Position numbers and translations under genes: made by a program. Shown here piece by piece: positions 45,201 to 57,200 of a DNA stretch of 64,000 nt (position 1 is the stretch's first letter; each line of letters starts with the position of its first letter). A model generated the notes under the pieces. That model worked only from the letters and a program-made list of their open reading frames with translations, made no database searches and was not told the origin of the DNA. The DNA is from Norana najaformis (Eukaryota > Annelida > Clitellata > Crassiclitellata > Hormogastridae). The stretch covers positions 54,657,976 to 54,721,975 of the forward strand of contig OZ029913.1 in assembly GCA_964023275.1 (NCBI GenBank), in the 5' to 3' direction.

Positions 45201-48200
45201 TTTTGTCACTTGAGTCTGTGGAAAGCACATTAGTAATGTATCAGGTTCAAAACAATTTAAAATTGTTTTATTAATGCCTTTTTTGTCTGAGAAAGCTAAA
45301 AATTTGGTAATAAGAATTCCAGCTGATCAGATAAGCAATACTGCAAAGTTGAAGGCTGCTTTGCTGCATGGATTTTGTTTAACTCCATGGCAATATCAAA
45401 CACAGTATATTAAAGCTGAAAAGCATGCAAATGATTCATGAATGCAATCTGCAACCAGGCACACCACATATCTCAGATTTTATCTTCAATCCAGGAAGAT
45501 TAATACTTTTTAGAAACTCCAAGACTTGTGAATTTGGTAATAAGAATTCCAGCTGATCAGATAAGCAACTCTGCAAAGTTGAAGGCTGCTTTGCTGCATG
45601 GATTTCGTTTAACTCCATGGCAATATCAAACACAGTATGTTAAAGCTGAAAAGCATGCAAATGATTCATGAATGCAATCTGCAACCAGGCTCACCACATA
45701 TCTCAGATTTTATCTCCACTCCAGGAAGATTAATACTTTTTAGAAACTCCAAGACTTGTGGGTAGGAGACAAAATGAAAGAGTGTATGTCCTTTGTGGTT
45801 GTGGCTTATGAGAGTCATGGTGTGCTTGACCCAATTCATTTGGTTGAGACACCTTTTCAATTAAAATGTCTGAGAACCAATATTTCAAAGACATCTGTTT
45901 CAAATGTCTGTTAAAACTTGGGTAAAGAAAACCCTTTAAAAGTTCTCCAAAGTTTACTACAAAAGGAGTGAGGGATATCTTGGGAATAAATAAAGGGGAA
46001 ATTGGAGGAAAATATGAAAAACCAAAGTATTTAATTTGTTCCTATGATCAGCACTTTAAAGCAAATTGTCCAAGAAATAAAAGAAAACCTCAGACGTCTC
46101 TAATCTCTAATCTAATGACTTCTATAGCACCATTATCATAATGCTCAAGGCATCAATTGATGATTGCTTCAAGTCAAGTCTGAAGTCAATGTCAGTCACA
46201 TGGTGGTTGAGGGTGAGGCAAGGGAGATGAATAAGAGTTGTATTATAATTGAAAAGGATGAGGAGGAAGAATGCTTTGCACCTGAGGGTTTTTGTAATAA
46301 TTGGGAAGTGGAGTATAGTCCTTATGACTGTTTTAGGAAATCCGGATTTGTTCTATGAGAAAAGGAATCTGAACTCAGAAAAGAGAGAAAGAAACAGGAG
46401 GAAGACTCTGTTTGGAATTAGGCTCATTATTATTTACCCTTAGTGCCTTGTAAGTAGCTGCTAAAAATGTTTCTGCTGCTAACAAGGGTATAACTTTATC
46501 TTGCTTACCCAGGGTTAAGTTACTTATTGGCAATCTCTCTCCTGATATTATCTTTATGGAACAGGAGCTTACCCATTGCTCTGATGTAAAACCCGTCTCC
46601 CATTTTCTCTCGTTTTATCACACACTGTTTCAATCCATCATCTCTATCAACTGATCCTTTCTCATCAGATCTGCTGCTTTACTCCCAAGCTGTCACATCC
46701 AACTGGAGATAACGCAGTATGAGTCCTTGTCTCCAGTGCTGCTGTTTTTCCCCCAGTTAATCACCAATTCAAAGCCCGTCTGCCACCTGGCTCTGTCAAG
46801 GCTTTACACCCATCTAAAGACAGTAGACATTCTGTACCTGAAGTAAAGTACATCAGTTACAGCACAGATCAGAATTACTGCTACAGGTTTATTAGGTCCT
46901 TTCTCAGACAGCAATATATATAGTAGCTTTAGAACATTAACTGTACTCCAAATGCCTCCCACAATTTAACTTTGCCCACAGGTTGACTGCTTTCAACAAG
47001 ATTAGGTAATTGTAATCGCAACTGTAAGCTCAAGATTTCTACAGTACCCAACGAAGCTAAGTCACGAGAACCAGCTTATTCACAGGTGCTCAATCAAAAC
47101 AAAATCGATGGGCAGAAAGGGTTCAGTTCCAGGTCAAGATCCAAGAGTCAGGGAGGTAGACAGCCAGACGGCCACAGCAGACGTTGTTTGGAATTGGAGT
47201 GGTGAGAGTGGCAAGGGGAAGAGGAGAATTCAGGATAGGATTTGTGGAAGAGGACTGTTTTCACTTTTGGGTGGAAGAAGACTGGTGCAGAAATTGCAAG
47301 AGGTGAAGTGTTGATGAGGTAACATGCTTTTGCTTGAAGCAGTAATTTCACTGTCTGAATCCAACAAAGCATCATTTCCTTAACCTTATTAACTAAGGAT
47401 AAGGCTGGGTTTCATTTTGGCAAGGCGTATGAGGCTTTAGCCATATTAAAACAAACTCTATTGGAGTAGTTCTTAGGTTTTGACTCCACCTGAAATTCAG
47501 AAGTCTTTTATTATTCAGACAGATGCATCCAATTATGCAGTAGTGGTTTGTTTAGCTCAGTATTAGGATGGCTCTGAAGGCCTATTGCCAAAATGTCTGA
47601 GATACAGAGAAAGTGGAGCACTATAGAAAAGGAAAGTAATGCTGTTATTTTTGCTTTGCATAGGTTTTGAACATTCTTTGACAGGAGCTAAAATAATACT
47701 ATATACTAATCACAATCCAATGAAATACAGAATTAACTGCATGTGCACCTAACAGTTCTATGTAAACATGTTGGGTGCTGTCTTTGCAATCATTTGATAA
47801 TGAAGTTAGACATCAAAGTTACTTAAAAATGTGCTGCACTATCAAGATTGCTGTGAAATGTAAGCCTATTTCAGAAATTACTTAGAATAATTATCTAAAA
47901 GCCAGCTCATTTGTTTATGCTAATGTGACTGGTTTAGCCTGTGTTAATCCGGTTTTGTTTACATGTTTAATGTGGTTTGTTTATCCTGTGTCATTGTGGT
48001 TTGTTTAGGTTAAAAAGTGGCTTGCATGTAAAGGTGGCTTGCTTAGGTTAATGTAGCCTGTTCACCATAAGGCAGTTTGCCAGTGCCAGCACTCTTAGTT
48101 GTTTTCAACACTTCATGTACTGGTTGACATGTTTTGCCCTAAAAGCTACACTAAAATTTTGTCTATCTAAATCCTACACAGATAGGCAAATTGGTAGGAT

Positions 48201-51200
48201 TCCCATGTCTGGGTAATAGGTGCCTGTGGACAGGATAAATTGTACTAGTTGCCCCTCCAAAGAAGAACTGATCATGTTACTCATGTGTACAATCGCTCTT
48301 TGTCTAATCTCTAAGACAGTTGCTGCGATTTGCCCTCTGGTCGGGGGTGCAAATCCTGCAAATTTTTTTCTTTATTCTGAATTTGCCAACTTTGATTAAT
48401 CCCATAGTCTAAGATATTCTTAGATGCATCTGCCTTCGTTCTGCTGAATACTGTTAGGATACTGCTTGACTTGATGCCTTTTTATGTTGTCAAGTCTAGA
48501 TGCAAGTTTCTGGCACAATAAAATGGTCTCATGCATTACAATGTAAAATTAAGTGTTCACTGGTAAATCACAGCTAATTAGCATAGGAATTAGCCCAGAG
48601 GGCATGCAAAGACATCGGCACATTTTTTCAAGCGGTGACTCAGCAAATCCAGAAGTTTAGAAAGGGGCCCAAGTAGGAAAGATAGTGCTTTAGGATTAAA
48701 AGGGTGTCAAAAACACCTTTGGCTCCAATTTTCATGTAGGGGCCATGCCCCTTGTATGTCAATGCCCTTTCCTGACTGAATCCCCCAGGAAAATTTGCCA
48801 TTTCTTTGACAAGGTGAAGCAGGGATGGACAGCAGTCCCTTAATCTTGCCCCTAGAAGCACCCACGTGTACAAAGTGTTAGCAACTTCATTTTTCTTATT
48901 CTTTGTGTATGAGGGCAGGTGGCCAGCCCTCTCCATCATTGCTTGAGCCTTATCTTCTCACTGACAGTGTACAGTCAATGTACTCATTACAGCTGAGTCT
49001 AAAAGAAATTTCTGCTTGGGTGAGGATTTGAACCCTTCCAATTTAACAGTCCAGTAAGAAACCACTAAACTATCATGCCCCCCTTTGATTAATATTATTC
49101 CTCAGGCCATGGTCCTGGGTCAAAGGATATTACGACTGAAATGCAAACAATAGCAATGAAATAGCAGGGAGGCAGTCTACAAGATACATTGATTTTAAAT
49201 TTCATTTTATATTGCATTTTTACATAAATTCTGGCATACTAACAGGTAAATTATCGAAGTTGGTCTTACATTTTTACTTTTTGGTAACTGTGTTCTTTGT
49301 TTTGCTTCTGAAATATGTTTTAATTATTTATTTCTTCTCCATGTCGATTTCTGTGCTGTTCGTGCATGTGCCACTGGCTGACCTACAGGTGCTTTCTGTG
49401 CTGCATGACTTGGATGGGCACAGCAAGCCACCTTCACATTCTCATAATTTTATGGTATGTAAGTTCACAATAACATGGTTGGAATGTTTTGACTATCTGC
49501 ATCCCACAGGGTTCTGTGCTTAGTCCTCTTTTGTTTACACTATACAAAGCACCACTAGGTACATTGCTTGACAATCATTCACTAGGATATCATTTATATG
49601 CTGACGATACTCAAATCCATATTTTTTTGACAGTTTGTCTTGTCACTCATCTGTACAGCTGTTGCTAACTGTCTTTGAGGAGGCGCAGTCTAGGATGGCG
49701 GCTAATAAACTCCTAATTAACGCATCAAAACCTGAATTTCTACTATTGACCACTCCACAGAAATGTAAGAAGTTTCAATGGCTTAAATCCTTAAAACTGA
49801 GTGACTCATTTGTTGAGTTGGCTGATGCTGCTCATAATTTGGGCATTGCTTCTGATTCTATTATATCTCTCACTGAGTATGCAATCGGTATTTGTATGCC
49901 ATCATACATCTACATTCATGACATATGCAGAAAAGGTGTTTTGTCCCCTTGTCTTCAAGAAGATCTTTAGCAAACGCATTGGTCTCTAGTCATCGCCTTG
50001 ACTACTGTAACTCGCATATTGTTGGAATCACAAAGTCAACCATGCAGAAACTCCAAAGAATTCTGAACTCCTTGACTAGAGCCATAACTAATAATGTCAA
50101 AATATGAGCATATAACACCTTACTTAAATCTCTGCAATGGCTTCCTGTTCAACAAAGGATTTGTTTCAAATTGAGGCTAATAGTTTATAAAGCATTAAAC
50201 TCTGGCCAACCACAAAATCAGTCCTCACTCCCCAAACTTATTGTTATACAGGTCTTCTGACTGCCTTTCTCTGGTGATATCTAATAACAGAACTATCCGT
50301 GGCAAATGGGCTTTTTCAGTTGCGAGACCTAGAATTTGAATGGAGACAGATGTAATAGTTCGTGTATCATTTTGTTCTGCTCGGTCGCTTGTATCATTTT
50401 GTTCTCAACTTAAGGCTTACCTTTTTTCAAATTGCTTGACTTACCCTTTTTTTAAATTGCTTATCCACCGTACACTGCTTCCCTGTCTTAGTGGACTGAT
50501 CTGCCGGTTTGCATACCAATGGAGGTTTATTTCAGAGATTTGAATCTTGGGCTAGCACAGTCCATACATGGGAACCTTAAATGGCATGGCACCCATTCAA
50601 ATGGACAGCAGTGGTGAAGGATCTCACCTGATAAATACATTGAAAAATGAGCAGGGTCGAGGCCATATGGTCAACATAGAAAACAAGTGTACATTTACAT
50701 TTCTGGATATTGGCCTGCATGCGGCTTGGCTTTGATTCTTCTTCGGTAGATGCCTTGTGCATTAGACACTGCCATGACATAAATTATTTAATAACAATAA
50801 GAAAACCTTTCCTTATTTCTTGAAAAGAAACTAAACTGTCAATTTCATATGCTGCACCTGATGAAATGTCGAGGTGAAAATCAAAATATCATCATGCCAC
50901 TCAACCAAAGCCCTAAAAACAGGCACTCCAAAATACTCCATTCATTAATTAATTCAACAAGCCTGACCAAAGATGAAGAAGAAAAGTTCTTAATACCTTC
51001 GGTTAGCATTCCTTCTTTAAGGCACTTTTGAAATCGACATGACTGGCAGGCTTTGCGGCGTTTCTTTGTCATTATGCAGGCTCCACTCGCCGGACATCGG
51101 TACTTAATGTTGCCTACAAAAGATCAAATTCAATAAGAAATCGAATTTTATCAGTGAAAGAATCCTGCACAGTATGGACTACTAATGCCACCTACACCTC

Positions 51201-54200
51201 TTAAGAAATATCCAGAAACAGCAGATTCTACAGAACATCAACTATCTAGTAATAATCACAGAATGGAGGCAGATGCAAGGTTCTTCAAAGACACTCTTGT
51301 GACCTTTTGAAATGATTAGTCAAAACTATCTGGCTGCAGGCAACAACAAGCTTTACGCAAGCAGTTTACATCTGTTGTAGAGTAAATGCACAGCTATGTT
51401 TTTTCATATCAGTGCTGTTGAGGAATATTACATTTTTACTGTTAATGTTGCAGATAAAGACTAGAAGTTTCTCAACTTAAAACTTTAATGCATTTAAATT
51501 TCCATAACGTCAATGTCTAGAGATTCAAATTTGCTATCACACAAAGCAGAATTGACTCTAACCTATGCTGAACAAAGTTTAGGCACAATCATCTTCATTA
51601 GTTACACCTATTGCAAGAATAACCCTAACCCTTACTAACAGACAACCTTCTGTGTGCCATATGTGGCTGCAGTCAATTACATTTGTATACTTCCTTCAGT
51701 TCAACATACTGAACTAGCTTGTGACTTCTACTGTCTTGCAAATTGTCAATGTTTACATTGCCACACATACTCCCACAGTCTATATACAGCAAAGCAAATG
51801 TTTTGTGCACAAAAAAGTTACACACCACAACTCAAGGACTTCACCTGTGGACCAGCACAAATGCTAAAAACTGCTAAAACCTGACCTGGCCACTATAGAA
51901 GCCCTATGCTTAAGGTCAATTCTCACTGTTGCAACAGATGAAAGTGATTCAGGACCAAGATAAAACAAAAAATTTATGAATGAATGAACCCTGCTACCAT
52001 CCCCATATGGGGCCCATATGGGACCTATATTTCCATATGGAACCCATGTAGGTCCCATAAAATGTTATGGGTGTATCAGTGAAGTTTTTGTTAATGATAA
52101 CAACAACAATGTATTGTTAATAAAAACTCAAGGGTTTTGTTAACAATAACTACAAATGTAATTAAAACTCATGCAATAACTATAATGAAATAAAACCTAA
52201 AACTCAAGAGGTAACACTATAAACAGAACTAACACAAAAACTTGCTGCACGAATAATAATGAAAATTTTATAGCTTAATAACTACAGTAATAACTATAAC
52301 TAATCGTAATCGTAATTCCAAGATTTCTACAGCGCCCAACGAAAGCCGCGCCACGGGGACCAGCTTATTTACAGGCGCTCAGTCAAAACAAAATCGATAG
52401 GCAAAAAGGGTTCAGTTCCAGGTCAAGATCCAAAAGTCAAGCCAAGAGACAGCGTGGCAGCTATGGGGGGTGGTGTTTGGGGTTGGAGAGGAGAGAGAGA
52501 CAAGAGGAAAAAGGGGCGTCAGGATAGGATCTGTGAAAGACTGAATGCATTCAGTTTAACCAGAACATCACTATTTATGGGCGTGTTGGAAGGCAAATCG
52601 CTTATGGATCATAACAGTAGGCCCCTAACAGTTTCTTCATTTTACATTCAGCAGGATACAAAACATTTTAGCCGGGGGTCCAGCACCAGAATAAAAAAAT
52701 TAAGGGTTTGGGACCATAAACAATAAAAAAGTGAAGCCCCTAAAGACTAGAAGTACAGAGCAAAGCCCCAGAAGCCAATGAATTTTTGAGCATTTAACAT
52801 TAATATGAAATTGAGCACATTTGGGCTACATGTTTGCACTGCTTTTTAATAACAAAATATGTTCAGGATACCTAAAAATACGCACCAGGAATCGAGAATA
52901 CGAAGTCAGTCTAAAAAACATTCAGATTCATTGACACAGCAAACTCAATTCACCGATCAGGGGGGTGTTTGGTAGAACTAAACTACCTCAGCGGGGTCCA
53001 GACTCCAATACCCCCTGGCCAGGAACGTCATTGCTTACAATCAACATACCTAATTCTTCTGATGTCATCAAGAAAGTTCCCATTCATGGCTGTTATTGGA
53101 AAAAGTAAATACTGTCAGGCAACTTGATGCAGATGCAACAACAAAGCAACTAATGACTCGTGGATCACAGGGTCACAGAATGCACCCAATGGCACTACAG
53201 CATTAAGCGGCCCATTTAGAAAACAATTTTTCAATAAGTTTCAGATATTGTTTTTATAATAAGCTATGTACAACTCGCTGTTAAAACTCATCTGCAACAT
53301 TCTGAATGCTTTGCCAGTTCTGGTTAGCTACACAGGGACCTTAAATGGTGAGGGACTCATTCAAACAGGCAGAAATGGTTAAGAATCTCACCCCATAAAT
53401 TCATGACACATGTGTAGGGTCTAGGCCACAAACGTCATTATAGAAAAACATGTACAGTTACATTTATGCCTTGTCCTGGGAATCTAGAAAATGCATTAAT
53501 AATTGTGTGTGTATAAGTAGCTGCCTAGTTATGCAAAAACCCATAAGCAACTACTCTCAACCTTGCTGGCTACCCTGGGTATCACGAGTTAAAACTACAA
53601 TCAGGAGAAGTAATTCAGGCCACCCTGAAACAGCTTTTCAGCATATGCTTCTTAGTCATGCCTTGGTGTGTGTCGTAAATCAGGACAAGTGGTAAACACT
53701 AGAAAACTCTTCACCTGCAAAAAAGAACGGTCATTGGCCAAGAATTCAGACATCCTGTGCAGAGTCATACTCGTTATATCACACAGGCCGACATATACAC
53801 AAGAGTCATATGACCATATAAGTGAACATACATGCATCTATTTTTTAAAATACTTGTATATACATGCATGCATTCATCCATCCATCCATCCATCCATTCA
53901 TCCATCCACCTACCCACCTACCTGTCTCTCCGATCATTTGTCTGTCTGTCTCTCCGTCCATACATCCATGTATATATATATATATATACACACATAAAAA
54001 CACATCATATATACATACATACATATGTCATACATACATATATACATACATGCATACATACATACAGACACACAAACATACACACAAACACATCATACAT
54101 ACATACATATAAATTAACATACATACAATGTCATATATACATACATACATACATACATTCATACATACATACATACATACAGACACACAACCATGCATAC

Positions 54201-57200
54201 ATACAAAGAAACATATAAACAGACAAAAAACACACAAAAACAAACTTACACATATGCATACACATATACATATGGCTTTATTTTGTTAAACACTATTAGT
54301 ACAGAAAAGTGATCAGAGGAAAGGCAAATGTACACCAGAAACTCATTATAATGCTGTATTTGGCAGCCATATCAAGAAATACCTTATAACGAGGACCTTG
54401 TGTTATAATGAGGTCAACTTCTAGAGCTGAACTAAATTTGGGGTCCATGTGCCCTGCCACATTATATCAGAATTCATGTTATAATTTAACATATTATAAG
54501 GAGTTTCTGATATACTGTACTTGGAACTCCTGAAGAGAAATAAAAGTTCCAGTGAAACAGTTTGTATAATTAATTTCTTACATATAACCACAAGCAAACG
54601 GCAGGTGCAAAGTACGGCAGGTGCAAAGTACACTCCCAAGTCCAAGCTCCTAAGCAACTTCAGCAAACTTCAGACAAAGTTTATGTAAACTTCAGTAATA
54701 AACTGCTGCGAAAAATACATATAGTCAACACTAGGCACCAATAAAAGCAGTTCTTGAAGCCAACCCAGGACACAGACATGAGTACGAAATGTAATCAACT
54801 TTTTTTTAGTTACAGCACATGATCCCATCTTTATTTTCTTAACCTTGACCAATCTTCTTCCTTGACACCTGTTCTCTACGTGCTCATTTTGTTGGCAAAT
54901 TTACTCAATAGAACTATCATAATCATAATTGTAATCTCAACATTTCTACAGCACCCAAAGAAAGCTAAGTTGCGGAAACCCATTTTTTAACTGATGTTCA
55001 GTCAAAACAAAACTGACAGGCAGGAAAGGTCAGATTTGATTCCAGATCAAGATCCAAGGGTCAGGCAGGCAGAAAGTCAGATGACTGCAGTGGATGGTGT
55101 TTAGAATTGGAGGGGTGAGAGAGGTAAGGGGAAGAAGAGGAATCAGGATAGGATCTTTCCAGAATGTTTCCAGTTTTCAGTGAAAGACCTGTGCAGAGAT
55201 TCCAAGAAGAGATTGCAAGAAGTGTAGTGTTGGTGAGTTCACAGGGAGGTCGGATTATTGTGTAGTTCTGGCCGGAGTTTAACAGCTAGGGCTACTGAGC
55301 AATTTTCATATTTTAAGGATGAAGTGACAGAAGGGCAGAGAAGTGTTAGAGAAGAAAAGGAGCAGAATGAATGGAGTAGTTGCACAGCAAATAACGCACA
55401 AAGTTCGGATTAGAATGTATTGCATAGTACTGTATTGCACGGAATGTATTGGTAGGACATTTACTCTATATGTTCAAGTATTTTTAGCTAGTGAAGTGAT
55501 TTGAGGACAGCAGTGATGTAATGGTGTTTGGGGGTTTTAGTTACAGCACGAGTGAGAGCATTCTAAATAGCCTGACAGCGGTTTGGGTGATGTCTATATT
55601 CATAAGAAGTAAATTGCAATGGTCTAGTTTAGCATGGACTATGGATGTGGTGATGGTAGATATCATTTTAAGTCAAACATAGGGCATAGTCTGCAAAGGT
55701 CACAGCTATATGTAAAGCAGTAAAGCGCGAGTGGGAAAGATGGGTGATAAACCTAAATTCAAAATTCCAAAAGTTTCTGTTCTACTTCAGCAGAAAATCT
55801 AAGGCATCTCTTCTTCCAGTCATATGCTATAGCAGCATAGTTTGCACACAGTTTATCATCATCAGCTGCAGCAGCTTCTGAAGCCAGCCACTTGGGGGCC
55901 GGCCGATGGGTTCTTATGGGGAGTGATTTATGTTCTAAAAGGTTTCTTGTCAGATCCAATGCTTTTCTCATACTTAATCGCAATATTACCCTTGAGTGGT
56001 CGTTTTATTTGTCTTCTTTTGAGACGGGCAGAAGCAAACAGCTGCTGGTGCAAACCAAACCAACCCTGTGCTCAAACTGTGGGAATAAACAGTTCGGCAA
56101 ATCACACGAATAAGTAGATAAGGTGGCACAAATCTCAAAACAGGCTACACCCTCAGCAGACAATCAGTCAGACCTTACACACACACAGCTATAGGCAGCC
56201 ATATAAAGTTCCAGTTGAGCTACTGTGAGAAACTATCACAGCCTCCACCTGATTGCATAAATTTCAAAGTCTATGGCACATAATACCACTTAAAGGGAAC
56301 TTACAAAAACAAAGCCCTTGTTTGAGTGATTAAAATTCCAAAGAGCGGCATGAATGATAGTATGCGAAACACTATAATTATACATTCACAGGTTTACTGT
56401 GTAAAATGGAAAGCGTTCCAACATTATTCTGTCCAAGGATTGGGGCTTAGTTGTGCGGCTCAGTTGATTAATTCTAAATTTCCAGGTCACATTTTATCTG
56501 TAATGCCTTATTTTGACAAATCCCACTTCAGAACAACTAGTAAAATACCAGCTTATGCCAAACTGACTTTTACCAAGTTACTCTAAAACTTTCATTATGG
56601 CAGGATTCCATCTTTTTACTTGAAGACAGCTGTTGAATCTGTAGCATCAGAAAAGTGCAAGTAGCAGCAAATTTTACCATTTACCTGCCTGTCTGATCTT
56701 CTCTTTCGTTTGACAGATACATTCTGTCATATCAAATTTGCATTAACGGTCTTTGTGGCAGGATTTGGCTAAGAAAACTTTGGTGATATTGTACGATTTA
56801 TAAAACAGCTCAGGACTGGAGCTCCACTGTTGACTGGCAATTATTGTGCAACTAGACCCAGCATGGGTAAACATAAAAATCACGGGACTTCTTACACTCT
56901 GCAGGACTGCATCTGAAGACCTGAAGATAATCTACACTTGTATACTTTCATGTTGCAACAGCATGATTATAAGGCTTATTCCTCAATGGTTTCCACCTGT
57001 AACGTCATATCCAGTACTTACGATGTTTCTCCCATACTGGAAGTGATACTTGTTTACATGGATTCCTATGCTTGTTAGGAAACACACTACACCTGAACTG
57101 ACAGATCAGTATCCCTCTGTGTGGAAAAGTCTGGGGTAAAGTCCTAATAAATCATAATCGTAAGCTCAAGATTTCTACAGCGCCCAACAAAAGCTCAGTC

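Larger units (their letters stand above)
44732..47760 (+). mobile_element. Decayed Ty3/Gypsy-type LTR retrotransposon
   Basis: Order gag, zinc-knuckle remnant, gap, RNase H on the plus strand. Gag start: [20 protein letters not shown]. Capsid-like part: [20 protein letters not shown] and [21 protein letters not shown] degenerate knuckle [13 protein letters not shown] lies at about 46035-46075. RNase H, 47480-47740, shows [39 protein letters not shown] and TNHNPMKY. Many stops and frameshifts; protease and RT are not recognisable, partly because an L2-alpha fragment sits at 46.99-47.34 kb. No LTR pair was found. Domain order and motifs support Gypsy; the element is inactive. It lies in the 42866-50997 ERR intron. 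Confidence 0.82.
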
